Shown: positions 1 to 8,511 of the stretch, in pieces
How the letters are laid out: each line of letters begins with the position of its first letter
How positions within the stretch are numbered: position 1 is the stretch's first letter
Source: Marivivens donghaensis
GTDB taxonomy: Bacteria > Pseudomonadota > Alphaproteobacteria > Rhodobacterales > Rhodobacteraceae
Direction of reading: 5' to 3'
NCBI RefSeq assembly: GCF_011806565.1
Contig: NZ_JAATOP010000004.1
Span: 62,001 to 126,000, forward strand
Length of the DNA stretch: 64,000 bases
Position numbers and translations under genes: made by a program
Notes under the pieces: model-generated
The model's database searches: none
What the model was told of the DNA's origin: nothing
Seen by the model: the letters and a program-made list of their open reading frames with translations, nothing else

Positions 1-1
1 C

Positions 2-64
2 GAGAGCCGTTTCCGCACGTTCGAGCAGTTGCAAGCTGTTGCCCGCGCGGCGGCTATTCGTTGA
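2..64 (+). CDS. C-terminal end of a truncated upstream gene
   Basis: Reading from base 2 gives an open frame of 20 residues (ESRFRTFEQL... ending AAAIR) that stops with TGA at 62-64. The Arg/Ala/Glu-rich, helix-like composition and the intergenic repeat 10 nt downstream fit the end of a real gene whose body lies outside the window. The product cannot be identified from so little sequence. Confidence 0.45.
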   Translation, partial: ESRFRTFEQLQAVARAAAIR

Positions 65-74
65 AACCTTGGCT

Positions 75-148
75 GGAGGGGCGCTGCCCCTCTGGCCTGC
101 GGCCATTCACCCCGAGGTATTTGGGTCAGAATGAAGAGCCGCTTGCGC
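75..148 (+). repeat. Intergenic repeat, copy A (type 1 tail)
   Basis: This copy starts with the hairpin GGGGC-gct-GCCCC, followed by a second hairpin TGGCC-tgc-GGCCA, the core CCCCGAGGTATTT and the tail GTCAGAATGAAGAG. The same architecture recurs at 16781, 20438, 53231 and, in reverse and shortened, 60491. It sits between the end of the upstream gene and tadA. I know no formal name for the element; similar-looking sequences are, to my recollection, common in Rhodobacteraceae. Confidence 0.8.
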
Positions 149-176
149 GAGCGTAAATGCTATCGCACAAGGGCTT

Positions 177-626
177 ATGGTCTTTCGCAGTTATATGTCG
201 GATGCGCTAGAAGAAGCGCGGCTTGCCGGAGCGCGCGGCGAGGTGCCCGTGGGCGCCGTTGTCGTAGCGCCTGACGGCAGCGTCGTTGCGCGTGCGGGGA
301 ACCGGACGCGCGAGTTGTCGGACCCGACGGCCCATGCGGAGACGTTGGCCATCAGGGCGGCCTGCGCTGCCGCGGGTTCCGAGCGGCTTACTGGCTATGA
401 TCTTTACGTGACGCTTGAGCCGTGTCCGATGTGCGCCGCGGTCATATCATTTGCACGGATCGGGCGGCTGTATTACGGGGCATCCGATCCGAAGTCGGGC
501 GGCGTGGCGCAAGGTCCGCGTGTTTTTTCCCACTCGCAGTGCCACCACGTTCCCGAGGTTTATGACGGGATCGCAGCACCCGAGGCGGAACGGATGCTGC
601 GGGAATTCTTTGCCAGCCGCCGTTAG
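177..626 (+). CDS. tadA: tRNA-specific adenosine deaminase TadA
   Basis: TadA converts the wobble adenosine 34 of tRNA-Arg(ACG) to inosine in the cytoplasm. The 149-residue product has the whole cytidine/deoxycytidylate deaminase zinc site: HAE at residues 53-55 (His53 zinc ligand, Glu55 proton shuttle) and PCPMC at 82-86 (Cys83 and Cys86 zinc ligands). The length is normal for bacterial TadA. An in-frame ATG at 195 gives a slightly shorter protein starting MSDALEEAR, so the start is uncertain by six codons. The stop overlaps the stop of the convergent hydrolase gene by 4 nt (TTAG). Confidence 0.95.
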   Translation: MVFRSYMSDALEEARLAGARGEVPVGAVVVAPDGSVVARAGNRTRELSDPTAHAETLAIRAACAAAGSERLTGYDLYVTLEPCPMCAAVISFARIGRLYYGASDPKSGGVAQGPRVFSHSQCHHVPEVYDGIAAPEAERMLREFFASRR

Positions 627-1315
627 AGCGTGATGGTTTCCATCACGTCGGGCGAGAGGACATCGACGTTCGGAAGTGCTTCGATCAGTTCGGTCGGCTC
701 CTGAGCCAGCAGCGGGAAGGTGCGGTAGTGGCAGGGGATCACGGTTTTGAAATCGAAGAACCGTTTCGCCGCATAGGCCGCGCCTTCCATGTCCATCGTG
801 AAGTGACCGCCGCAGCACAGAATGCCGATATCGGGTTTGTAGCGGTCGGCGATCAGTTCCATGTCCATCATGACGTCGGTATCGCCGGTGAAGTAGATCG
901 AGCGCCCTTCGGCGCGGACGACGAAGCCTGCCTCGCCGCCGGCGTAGACAGGCATTCCGCCTTTGTAGTCGATGCTCGACGAATGGACTGCATTCACCAT
1001 CGTCACGCGCACGTCGCCGAGCGTGATCGTGCCGCCTTTGCCGAAGCCGTTCGTTTTTGCGCCGTCCTCGGTCAGGATGTCCGAGAGTTCGTGCATGCAC
1101 AGGATCGGGATATCGAGTTCTTTGGAGATGCCGACGCAATTGCTCGCGTGGTCGCCGTGTCCGTGGGACAGCAGGATGGCCGTCGCGCCATTGATCGCAT
1201 CGTCGCGGCGGTCTTCGGGGAAGGCGGGGTTGCCCGAGAGCCAAGGGTCGATCAGCAGGATCTGGTCTGCGATTTCGAGTCGGAAGCTGGAGTGTCCAAG
1301 CCAGGTGAGTTTCAT
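623..1315 (-). CDS. Metal-dependent hydrolase, UPF0173 / metallo-beta-lactamase fold
   Basis: The 230-residue protein carries the dinuclear-metal motif HGHGDH at residues 51-56, a GHSS turn near the N-terminus and TGDTD further on, all typical of the small YtkL/UPF0173 branch of the metallo-beta-lactamase superfamily. Physiological substrates of this branch are not established. The reading frame extends upstream to 1600, but the start at 1315 is preferred because GGAG lies 6 nt before its ATG and the family begins MKLTWLGHS. It is convergent with tadA and shares its stop tetranucleotide. It is probably cytoplasmic, as no signal peptide is visible. Confidence 0.88.
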   Translation of the reverse strand: MKLTWLGHSSFRLEIADQILLIDPWLSGNPAFPEDRRDDAINGATAILLSHGHGDHASNCVGISKELDIPILCMHELSDILTEDGAKTNGFGKGGTITLGDVRVTMVNAVHSSSIDYKGGMPVYAGGEAGFVVRAEGRSIYFTGDTDVMMDMELIADRYKPDIGILCCGGHFTMDMEGAAYAAKRFFDFKTVIPCHYRTFPLLAQEPTELIEALPNVDVLSPDVMETITL

Positions 1316-1517
1316 CGAAAGCTCCATTTGTTTGCCCCAATGGTAACGCAACGAGAACATTCGGCAATTATTGGTCGGGTTTCTAACCTCAGGGTTGCAA
1401 TCACGTCCAAGTTCTCGCAAGGGAATGTAATGGTAGGCCGATTTGCGGCTGCCGACTCCTGACATAACCGCAAGTAACCACCGAAAGGGTGTGTGACTCT
1501 TATTCCAAGGGACGCAT

Positions 1518-1766
1518 ATGGCCGTACTCCGTCGTAATGCCTTTGAAGAAACGCTGAAGAACCTCGCGCTGGGGTTGGGCATCCTCTCTACCGTCGCCAT
1601 CGTTCAGGACTGGTATCCGCTGAACATGTTTCTATCGCTGCCGTTCTGCGTGATCTGGTGGTATCTGGCATGGCTGCGAACGGAACCGCAGCTCAAGTGG
1701 GTCAATATCCTCTTCACTGGCTTCTATCTCTACGGAATCGGCAGATATGTGGTTCTAGGCGTCTGA
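1518..1766 (+). CDS. Small hydrophobic membrane protein, function unknown
   Basis: The product is 82 residues with about three hydrophobic stretches (roughly residues 15-32, 37-54 and 60-80), so it should be a small inner-membrane protein. It contains an aromatic-rich segment (IWWYLAWL). A purine-rich AAGGGACGC precedes the ATG. It lies alone, divergent from the hydrolase and upstream of gatC. I do not recognise a family; the TM topology and clean start are the only support for a real gene. Confidence 0.65.
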   Translation: MAVLRRNAFEETLKNLALGLGILSTVAIVQDWYPLNMFLSLPFCVIWWYLAWLRTEPQLKWVNILFTGFYLYGIGRYVVLGV

Positions 1767-1838
1767 TTTTCAGCGCTGGCCTTGCGAGGTGCGCGTCAGA
1801 GCGGTAAACGCCATTCGACCCATAATACGGAGAGGCCC

Positions 1839-2126
1839 ATGTCGATCGACACGGAAACCGCCCGCCGCGTGGCCAAGCTGGCCCGTATCAAGGTGGAAGA
1901 CGACGCGCTGCCTGAGCTGGCGCAGGAATTTAACGCTATTCTCGGCTTCATCGAGCAACTCGAAGAAGTCGACGTTGATGGTGTGGAGCCGATGACTTCG
2001 GTGACGCCGCAGCGCCTCAAGCGCCGCGAAGACGTCGTGACCGATGGCGACCAGCAGGAAGCAGTCCTGAAGAACGCGCCCGACGCGCGCGAGGGTTTCT
2101 TTGCCGTGCCGAAGGTGGTGGAATAA
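1839..2126 (+). CDS. gatC: Asp-tRNA(Asn)/Glu-tRNA(Gln) amidotransferase subunit C
   Basis: GatC is the small scaffold subunit of GatCAB, which transamidates misacylated Glu-tRNA(Gln) and Asp-tRNA(Asn). The 95-residue product starts [17 protein letters not shown] and has the family pattern of an N-terminal helix followed by [12 protein letters not shown]. The start is chosen at 1839 because GGAGAGG precedes it; the open frame begins 57 nt earlier. It overlaps gatA by one base (TAATG), so translation is probably coupled. gatB is not in this window. Confidence 0.95.
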   Translation: MSIDTETARRVAKLARIKVEDDALPELAQEFNAILGFIEQLEEVDVDGVEPMTSVTPQRLKRREDVVTDGDQQEAVLKNAPDAREGFFAVPKVVE

Positions 2127-3604
2127 TGACCGATCTGAACAAGCTCACGATCGCCGAAGCCCGCGACGCGCTGAAAAAGGGCGAGACCACTTCGGTTGCG
2201 ATCACCGAGGCATGTCTGTCCGAAATCGAAGCGCAGGGCGTCCTGAACGCCTTCGTGCACAAGACACCGGAAATCGCGCTCGATATGGCCAAGGCCGCTG
2301 ACGCCCGCGGTTATGCGGACGGCGCTGCGCTGAACGGTATCCCGCTCGGCATCAAGGATCTGTTCTGCACCAAGGGCGTCGACTCGCAGGCTGCTTCGGG
2401 CATCCTCAACGGCTTCAAGCCGGAGTACGAGTCGACCGTGACCACCAAGCTCTTCGCGAGCGGTGCGGTTATGCTCGGCAAGCTGAACATGGACGAATTC
2501 GCGATGGGTTCGTCGAACGAGAGCTCGGTTTACGGCCCGTCCGTGAACCCGTGGAAGGTCGATGACCGCAACCTGATCCCCGGCGGTTCGTCGGGTGGTT
2601 CGGCGTCCGCTGTTGCTGCCGACCTCTGCATCGGCGCGACCGGCACGGACACCGGCGGCTCGATCCGCCAGCCTGCCGCGCTGACCGGTACCGTCGGTAT
2701 CAAGCCGACCTATGGCCGCGTGTCGCGTTGGGGCATCATCGCCTACGCGTCCTCGCTCGATCAGGCTGGTCCGATGACCAAAACGGTGCGCGATAGCGCC
2801 ATCATGCTGTCGGCGATGGCCGGTCACGACATGAAGGATTCGACTAGCGCCGACCTCGCCGTTCCGGATTTCGAAGCGGCACTGACCGGCGACATCAAGG
2901 GCAAGACCATCGGTATTCCGCGCGAATACCGCCTCGACGGTCTGAACGCCGATGTGGCCAAGCTATGGGATCAGGGCGCGGAAATGCTGCGCGATGCAGG
3001 TGCCAAGGTTGTCGATATCAGCCTGCCGCACACCAAGTACGCGCTGCCGACCTACTACGTCATCGCGTCTGCCGAAGCGTCTTCGAACCTCGCCCGCTAT
3101 GACGGCGTTCGCTTCGGCGAGCGTGCCAAGCTGGGTGCTGGCGACGGCATCACCGAAATGTACGAAAAGACCCGCGCCGCAGGCTTCGGTCCCGAAGTGC
3201 AGCGCCGCATCATGGTCGGCACCTACGTGCTTTCGGCTGGCTTCTACGACGCTTACTACAACCGCGCCCGCAAGGTCCGCACGCTCATCAAGCGCGACTT
3301 CGAAAACGCGTTTGCGGAAGGCGTCGATGCGATCCTCGCTCCGGCAACGCCGTCGCCCGCGTTTGGCATCGGCGAAGTGTCGGACCACGATCCGGTGCAG
3401 ATGTACCTGAACGACGTGTTCACCGTGACGCTGAACCTCGCCGGTCTTCCGGGTGTTTCGGTGCCTGCGGGCCTCGCGTCGAATGGTCTGCCGCTCGGTC
3501 TCCAGCTGATCGGCCGCGCTTGGGAAGAGGCCGACCTGCTGAATATCGCCTACACGCTGGAGCAAAAGACCGGCTTTGTGGCGAAGCCCGAAAAGTGGTG
3601 GTAA
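2126..3604 (+). CDS. gatA: Asp-tRNA(Asn)/Glu-tRNA(Gln) amidotransferase subunit A
   Basis: GatA is the amidase-signature subunit that hydrolyses glutamine to supply ammonia to GatB. The 492-residue protein contains the complete Ser-cisSer-Lys triad: Lys77 in GIPLGIKD, Ser155 in PGGSSGGS and nucleophile Ser179 in [10 protein letters not shown]. Length and order of motifs match the family. It is translationally coupled to gatC. A short inverted repeat (GTCGT-ttta-ACGAC) follows the stop but has no T-run, so I do not call it a terminator. Confidence 0.97.
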   Translation: MTDLNKLTIAEARDALKKGETTSVAITEACLSEIEAQGVLNAFVHKTPEIALDMAKAADARGYADGAALNGIPLGIKDLFCTKGVDSQAASGILNGFKPEYESTVTTKLFASGAVMLGKLNMDEFAMGSSNESSVYGPSVNPWKVDDRNLIPGGSSGGSASAVAADLCIGATGTDTGGSIRQPAALTGTVGIKPTYGRVSRWGIIAYASSLDQAGPMTKTVRDSAIMLSAMAGHDMKDSTSADLAVPDFEAALTGDIKGKTIGIPREYRLDGLNADVAKLWDQGAEMLRDAGAKVVDISLPHTKYALPTYYVIASAEASSNLARYDGVRFGERAKLGAGDGITEMYEKTRAAGFGPEVQRRIMVGTYVLSAGFYDAYYNRARKVRTLIKRDFENAFAEGVDAILAPATPSPAFGIGEVSDHDPVQMYLNDVFTVTLNLAGLPGVSVPAGLASNGLPLGLQLIGRAWEEADLLNIAYTLEQKTGFVAKPEKWW

Positions 3605-3637
3605 CGTCGTTTTAACGACATCAGAGGCAGCTTCGAC

Positions 3638-4372
3638 GTGCAGAAGTTTTGGATTATCGGGACAGCGCTTGCTGCGCTGTCCGCTTGTAGTGCTAACCCG
3701 CCGGTGAGCAATTCCGGTCCGGGGTTCACCAACTATTCTTCGGTGCAGATGACCGAAGCGGAACGCCAGCAAGCGCTGAGCGGACCGTCGGTGCAGGCGA
3801 CCTCGCTCTCGGGCGGTGGCAACATCAGCAGCGAAGAGTTGCAGGCGGCAGGCATTACGACGCCGACCAACTGGACGCCTTCGGGCAACGCGACGCAGCA
3901 GACCTCCTATGGCCGCGCGTCGGGTATCGAAGCCTCTCCGACCAACGCAGCACCGACCGTTGTGGCCAGCCACTCGGGCATTTCGGACGAGCAGTCGTTC
4001 GAAGCCGTGTCCGAGCGCGAAACCATCGCGTCTGACGCCGCGCGCCGCGCAGAGCAGGCCGCGCAGTACACCGTGGTCCAGCCGACCGCATTGCCGGGCC
4101 GACAGGAAACCGGCCCAAACATTGTGGCCTACGCACTGAGCGCGCCGAACGTCAAAGGGCAGGAGTGGTACAGCCGCTTCATGCTGTCCGGCCAGTCGCG
4201 CTACCGCCGCAACTGCGCCAAGTACAACAACCCAGATGAAGCGCAGCGCGATTTCCTGTCCCGTGGCGGCCCCGAGAGCGACCGCCTTGGTATCGACCCT
4301 GACGGCGACGGCTTCGCCTGCGGTTGGGATCCAGCGCCGTTCATCGTTGCCGCACGTTCGGCAGGTAACTGA
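3638..4372 (+). CDS. Predicted lipoprotein with C-terminal excalibur-type calcium-binding motif
   Basis: The 244-residue product starts at a GTG with a GAGGCAG ribosome-binding site. Residues 1-17 form a lipoprotein signal ending in LSAC with Cys17 as the lipidation site. A low-complexity Ser/Thr/Ala/Gln-rich linker fills the middle. The C-terminal 50 residues contain a Cys in RRNCAKYNNP and the calcium-loop motif DPDGDGFACGWDP at about 220-232, the hallmark of the excalibur domain. The protein is probably anchored in the cell envelope. The next gene, an amidase, begins 11 nt later, so the two likely form an operon. No enzymatic domain is visible. Confidence 0.8.
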   Translation: MQKFWIIGTALAALSACSANPPVSNSGPGFTNYSSVQMTEAERQQALSGPSVQATSLSGGGNISSEELQAAGITTPTNWTPSGNATQQTSYGRASGIEASPTNAAPTVVASHSGISDEQSFEAVSERETIASDAARRAEQAAQYTVVQPTALPGRQETGPNIVAYALSAPNVKGQEWYSRFMLSGQSRYRRNCAKYNNPDEAQRDFLSRGGPESDRLGIDPDGDGFACGWDPAPFIVAARSAGN

Positions 4373-4383
4373 TCCTGCGACAG

Positions 4384-5040
4384 GTGACTTCACCGAATTT
4401 CGGGCCGCGACGTGAAAACGCGCGGCCCGATCTCGTTGTGATCCACTACACCGCGATGGCGGATTGCGCTGCGGCCGAGCGGACGCTTTGCAATCCCGAG
4501 CTAGAGGTCTCGGCGCACTACCTGATTTCCGAAGGTGGCGAGGTTATCCAACTGGTGCCCGAGGATCAGCGCGCGTGGCACGCGGGAGCAGGGCAGTGGG
4601 GCAGCGTCACCGACGTGAACTCCAGATCCATCGGGATCGAGCTATCGAACATCGGAACCGCGCCGTTTGCGGCCAAGCAGATGGATGCGCTTGAAGACCT
4701 CTTGCGCGGGATCGTTGATCGCTGGGACGTCCGCCCCGAGCGCGTCATCGGGCACTCTGACCTCGCACCGCACCGCAAGATCGACCCCGGCGCGCGGTTC
4801 GACTGGAACCGTCTGGCGCGGCAGGGGCTGGCCATCCGCGCCGCTGAAACCGAAGTCGCGACCGACGATCTGGAGGGCGATCTGCTCAATGCGCTGCGAA
4901 ACGTCGGCTACGCGGACCATCCGCTCGGCGTTTTGTTGCCTGCGTTCCGCCTCCGCCATCGCCAGCGCTACGATGGCCCTGCGGATCTAACCGACCTACG
5001 GCTCGCGTCCTATCTGGCGGAAACCTATCCCGCGCTCTGA
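4384..5040 (+). CDS. N-acetylmuramoyl-L-alanine amidase, AmpD-like (Amidase_2)
   Basis: The enzyme cleaves the amide between N-acetylmuramic (or anhydromuramic) acid and L-alanine in muropeptides. All AmpD active-site positions are present with AmpD spacing: zinc ligands His21, His124 and Asp134, catalytic Glu86 in GIELSN and Lys132 in PHRKIDPG. At 218 residues it has the amidase domain plus a C-terminal extension resembling a peptidoglycan-binding helix region. No signal peptide is visible, which fits a cytoplasmic muropeptide-recycling role, although AmiD-type family members are exported. It starts with GTG close behind the lipoprotein gene. Confidence 0.9.
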   Translation: MTSPNFGPRRENARPDLVVIHYTAMADCAAAERTLCNPELEVSAHYLISEGGEVIQLVPEDQRAWHAGAGQWGSVTDVNSRSIGIELSNIGTAPFAAKQMDALEDLLRGIVDRWDVRPERVIGHSDLAPHRKIDPGARFDWNRLARQGLAIRAAETEVATDDLEGDLLNALRNVGYADHPLGVLLPAFRLRHRQRYDGPADLTDLRLASYLAETYPAL

Positions 5041-5086
5041 CCGCAACCGCGCTTGACGCTCCATAGGCAAATGAATACGAGGCAGT

Positions 5087-5471
5087 GCGCGGATGGCTGG
5101 ATGACCGCAGGTTTACCTGAGGAAAGTCCGGACACCAAAAGGCACGGTGCCGGGTAACGCCCGGCGGGGGTAACCCCAGGGATAGCGCCACAGAGAACAG
5201 ACTACCCTGCATGCAGGGAAAAGGTGAAACGGTGGAGTAAGAGACCACCGCGGGACTGGCAACAGGACCGGCATGGCAAGCCCCACCGGGTGCAATGCCA
5301 AATAGGGACCACGCGCGGGATTGATAGGTTCGCCTATATCGCCGCAGGGACGCCTGACCCCGAGTGGTCCGGGTTGGCAGCTAGAGGCTCGTTGGTAACA
5401 GCGGGCCAAGATGAATGGTCATCCAGAGGGCTTGTCCCTCGGACAAAATCCGGCTTATAGGCCATCCGCGC
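5087..5471 (+). ncRNA. rnpB: RNase P RNA, bacterial class A
   Basis: This is the catalytic RNA of RNase P, which trims tRNA 5' leaders. The 11-nt arm GCGCGGATGGC at 5087-5097 pairs perfectly with GCCATCCGCGC at 5461-5471 (helix P1). Between them are the universal elements GAGGAAAGTCCGGAC, ACAGAGAACAGAC, GGTGAAACGG, GAGTAAGAG and, near the 3' side, AAGATGAATGGTC. The length of about 385 nt is right for an alphaproteobacterial rnpB. The exact mature ends are inferred from P1. Open frames inside this region are spurious. Confidence 0.97.
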
Positions 5472-5579
5472 ATATTTAGGTTGCAAGAAATCCGCATCTG
5501 ACGACGTATTGAGTTGCAAGTTGCGGAAAAAAACGCCTTTGATCTGTTAATCAAACCATTCTGCTCATGGTGGTCCAAG

Positions 5580-6668
5580 ATGACACTGCCGCATGTCGGT
5601 ACTCCGGAAGCCCGCGCAACAGATGCGGGTATTTTCGCGCTTTTCGATGGCTCGCAAGAGATCGTTATGGCGATGCTTGCCGCGTCGCAGGACTGCATCA
5701 AAGTCCTGTCAGTCGAAGGCGTGCTCGAATTTATGAGCTATGGCGGCATGTGCGCCATGGAAATCCCCGACTACGGTATGGTCGCCGGTAAATACTGGTG
5801 GGATCTGTGGCCGGAAGAAACGCGCGACGAACTGAAAGCCGCCGTTGCGAGCGCCGCCAAAGGCACCCCTGTGCGCCTGACCGCCTTCTGCCCGACCGCA
5901 GCCGGCAAGGACCGCTGGTGGGAAGTTACCGTAGCGCCGGTCCCCGACAAGAACGGCGATGTGACGCGCGTGCTTTCTGTCTCTCGCGATGTGACCGAGA
6001 TCGTGAAGCACACGAAGGAACTCGAAGAGCAGAAGTCCGTACTGGAAGACGCGCTAGAGACCTCCAAGCTGCTGCGCCGCGAGGTTGATCACCGCGTAAA
6101 GAACAGCCTCGGCCTCGTGTCGTCGCTGCTGCGCCTGCAATCACGCCGCGCGCCTGCCGATGCGAAGGCTGCGCTTGAAGTCGCTGCAGGCCGTGTGAAC
6201 ACCATTGGCCGTGTGCATGACATGCTGCACCGTCTCGAGAACGTCCGCGTGGTGGATGTGGGCCAGTACCTCAACGTCCTTTGCGTCGAGGTGTGCCGTT
6301 CGCTGCGCGCGGCAGGGCAGGCGGAGACCGAGATCAATACGATCCCGCTCAACGTCGATCCGAGCACCGCGATCTCGATCGGTCTGGCTGTGACCGAGAT
6401 CGTTACGAACTCCATCCGCCACGGTCAGATGCCGACCGACGGGCGTATCTCGCTGAACCTCCAAGACGATGGCGACACGATTCACCTGACGGTCGCCGAC
6501 AACGGCAAGGGCCTTCCAGAGGGATTCGATCTCGAGGCAGGAGGCGGCGTTGGCATGCAGGTTGTCCGTTCGATGGTGAGTCAAATGGAAGGAAAAATCA
6601 CTGCAATGCGCTCTGACAACGGCGGCGCACGCTTTGATATCAGTTTTCCGCGTCCAAGCGCGGCTTAA
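5580..6668 (+). CDS. PAS-domain sensor histidine kinase, HWE/HisKA_2 type
   Basis: The predicted 362-residue protein is a soluble sensor kinase. About residues 25-145 form a PAS-like domain ending in a PAC-like segment ([15 protein letters not shown]). A short coiled coil leads into the phosphoacceptor helix [18 protein letters not shown], the HisKA_2/HPK11 signature with the phosphorylated His in DHR. The ATPase domain follows with [10 protein letters not shown] (N box) and DNGKGLPEG. No transmembrane helix is seen, so the signal is probably cytosolic. No response regulator lies nearby. The frame opens at a TTG at 5514; the ATG at 5580 is preferred, but no strong ribosome-binding site decides it. 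Confidence 0.88.
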   Translation: MTLPHVGTPEARATDAGIFALFDGSQEIVMAMLAASQDCIKVLSVEGVLEFMSYGGMCAMEIPDYGMVAGKYWWDLWPEETRDELKAAVASAAKGTPVRLTAFCPTAAGKDRWWEVTVAPVPDKNGDVTRVLSVSRDVTEIVKHTKELEEQKSVLEDALETSKLLRREVDHRVKNSLGLVSSLLRLQSRRAPADAKAALEVAAGRVNTIGRVHDMLHRLENVRVVDVGQYLNVLCVEVCRSLRAAGQAETEINTIPLNVDPSTAISIGLAVTEIVTNSIRHGQMPTDGRISLNLQDDGDTIHLTVADNGKGLPEGFDLEAGGGVGMQVVRSMVSQMEGKITAMRSDNGGARFDISFPRPSAA

Positions 6669-6784
6669 CACCGAAAAAACAGCCCAGAGCGGTTGACTCG
6701 GATGGGAAGCCGAGTAAAAGGCAGCTTCCAGAACGAATTCAGATGCCGCACCCCTTGGGGACCAGCGGGCAGGAGAATAGAACA

Positions 6785-6952
6785 ATGGCGAAGCCGACCA
6801 CTATCAAAATCCGCCTGAACTCCACCGCGGGTACCGGGCACTTCTACGTGACTAAGAAAAACGCACGCACCATGACCGAAAAGATGGTTGTACGTAAGTA
6901 CGACCCGGTTGTGCGCAAGCACGTCGAATACAAAGAAGGCAAGATCAAATAA
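6785..6952 (+). CDS. rpmG: 50S ribosomal protein L33
   Basis: The 55-residue product [20 protein letters not shown]... is a typical L33 of the large ribosomal subunit. It lacks the CxxC pairs of zinc-binding L33 forms, so it is the zinc-independent (C-minus) type common in Proteobacteria. The start is the ATG at 6785; the frame runs 42 nt further upstream without a plausible start. A strong terminator follows. Confidence 0.97.
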   Translation: MAKPTTIKIRLNSTAGTGHFYVTKKNARTMTEKMVVRKYDPVVRKHVEYKEGKIK

Positions 6953-6976
6953 TCTTGCTGCTCTTTGCAGAGTTAG

Positions 6977-7012
6977 AAGCCGCGTGATGAACTCACGCGG
7001 CTTTTGCTTTTT
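6977..7012 (+). terminator. Rho-independent terminator after rpmG
   Basis: An 11-bp perfect stem (AAGCCGCGTGA at 6977-6987 with TCACGCGGCTT at 6993-7003) with a 5-nt loop is followed by TTGCTTTTTC. It ends rpmG and separates it from the convergent hisN gene. Confidence 0.85.
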
Positions 7013-7018
7013 CTGGGG

Positions 7019-7831
7019 TCACTTCAGGCGCGACTGAATGAGAGCGAGCGCCTCGGTGTGCACTTCCTTGCTCGCCGCTGCGATCACGCGGCCGCCGTTG
7101 GGGCAGGGGTTGCCGTCCCAGTCGGTGACGATGCCGCCAGCGGCTTGGATGACCGCCAGCGGGCCTTGGATGTCGTAGGACTGAAGGCCGGCCTCCACCA
7201 CCAGATCGATCTGACCCGCAGCGAGCAACGCGTAAGCGTAGCAATCGGTGCCGTATCGCACCAGTCGCGCAGCGTCGCGTACAGCCTCGAAACAGTGGCG
7301 CTCTTCCTCCGTGCCCACCTCGGGGAAGGTGGTGAACAGGATCGCCTCTGACAGCGGACGTGCGGCGCGTGTGACAAGCGGGCGCGTGCCGAGTGGGCCT
7401 GTGGTCTCTGCGATGCCAGGCGCGCCGACGAAGCGCTCGCCGATATAGGGCTGGTCGATAATACCGACGATGGGGCCCTCAGCGGGCCCGACGGCGATCA
7501 GAACGCCCCAAGTGGGGGTGCCGGACAGGAACCCGCGCGTGCCGTCAATCGGGTCGAGCACCCAAGTGAAACCGCTGGTGCCTTCGGATGCGCCGTATTC
7601 CTCGCCAAAGATCGCATCGTCAGGACGCTCGGCAGCCAGCACGTCGCGCATGGCGCGTTCCGCAGCGCGGTCGCCTTCGGTGACGGGATCGAAATCGGCG
7701 GGACGTTTGTTGTCGGCAGTAAGGCCAGCGGAACGGAAATGCTCCAGCGTGGCAGGACGGGCCGCATCGGCAAGCAAATGGGCGACCCTTACGAGATCGC
7801 CCGCTGTTTCTTGATCAATTTCATTCAGCAT
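7019..7831 (-). CDS. hisN: Histidinol-phosphatase, inositol-monophosphatase fold (HisN type)
   Basis: The 270-residue protein is a Mg-dependent phosphatase of the IMPase superfamily. Metal-binding motifs are GEEYG, WVLDPIDGTRGF and the late SYDIQGPLAVIQAAGG. The combination DPVTEGDRAAE and PIDGTRGFLSG is closest to HisN-type histidinol-phosphate phosphatases, the penultimate step of histidine synthesis in many Alphaproteobacteria; an inositol- or other sugar-phosphate substrate cannot be ruled out by eye. GGAA lies about 6 nt before the ATG. It is convergent with rpmG and followed upstream by a separate XRE gene on the same strand. Confidence 0.85.
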   Translation of the reverse strand: MLNEIDQETAGDLVRVAHLLADAARPATLEHFRSAGLTADNKRPADFDPVTEGDRAAERAMRDVLAAERPDDAIFGEEYGASEGTSGFTWVLDPIDGTRGFLSGTPTWGVLIAVGPAEGPIVGIIDQPYIGERFVGAPGIAETTGPLGTRPLVTRAARPLSEAILFTTFPEVGTEEERHCFEAVRDAARLVRYGTDCYAYALLAAGQIDLVVEAGLQSYDIQGPLAVIQAAGGIVTDWDGNPCPNGGRVIAAASKEVHTEALALIQSRLK

Positions 7832-7895
7832 CGTCGGTTCCGCTTACAAATACTTGTATTCGCGGTAACGCGGGTTTTGCCGAATGGTCAAGCTC

Positions 7896-8264
7896 TTAGG
7901 CAGCGTCGCTCAGCGCACGAGCGAGGTCGAACAGGCGACGACGCTGGGCTTCGGGGATCGCATAGTAGCTGCGCAGCAGCTCCAGAGCTTCCTTGTCCGA
8001 GAGAATATCACCCGGCATATCGGTCTGAGATTGTGCTTCGCCGCTGCCTTCGAGACCCTCGAAGAAGAAGGAAACGTCCACACCCAGAGCGTGGGCGATA
8101 TCCCAAAGACGAGAAGCCGAAACACGGTTCATGCCGGTTTCGTATTTCTGGATCTGTTGGAATTTGATGCCTACTTTTTCAGCGAGCTGCTGTTGGGTGG
8201 TACCGTTCATCCAGCGGCGGTGGCGGATGCGCTTACCGACGTGTACATCGACCGGATGGCTCAT
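7896..8264 (-). CDS. XRE-family helix-turn-helix transcriptional regulator
   Basis: The 122-residue protein has an N-terminal Cro/CI helix-turn-helix (QQQLAEKVGIKFQQIQKYE, then VSASRLWDIAHALGV) and a C-terminal helical tail. This layout is common in alphaproteobacterial regulators of the PraR/PhrR kind, which are autoregulated and tied to surface or stress traits in rhizobia; that link is family knowledge, not shown here. The start at 8264 (MSHPVDVHVG) is preferred over 8291 because AAGGAATTC lies just before it. The downstream hisN gene begins 64 nt after its stop on the same strand. Confidence 0.88.
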   Translation of the reverse strand: MSHPVDVHVGKRIRHRRWMNGTTQQQLAEKVGIKFQQIQKYETGMNRVSASRLWDIAHALGVDVSFFFEGLEGSGEAQSQTDMPGDILSDKEALELLRSYYAIPEAQRRRLFDLARALSDAA

Positions 8265-8511
8265 ATTTGAATTCCTTTTTAAACCCATCACCCCGACAGT
8301 GACCGCTGCCCCATCCAGCAGGCATACATCGTATGGGCGAATTTACTCTCTGCAATTAAGCACGTCATGGTTGCGTCCGCTACCTGACCTTTAGGACAGG
8401 TTGAGTGCTTTTTTGGTCCGCACTGATGGCATTTGCGATGTTTGGACACGTATTCGCAGTGTTACTCCTGCGATATAGGATAGGTTGCAAGAGTGAAGGA
8501 AAGGATCAGCC

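Noticed and set aside
3606-3619. GTCGT-ttta-ACGAC hairpin after gatA as a terminator
   Set aside because: The stem is only 5 bp, with no T-run after it.
5224-5460. Short coding frames inside 5087-5471 on both strands
   Set aside because: The region is RNase P RNA with a perfect P1 helix and conserved core elements.
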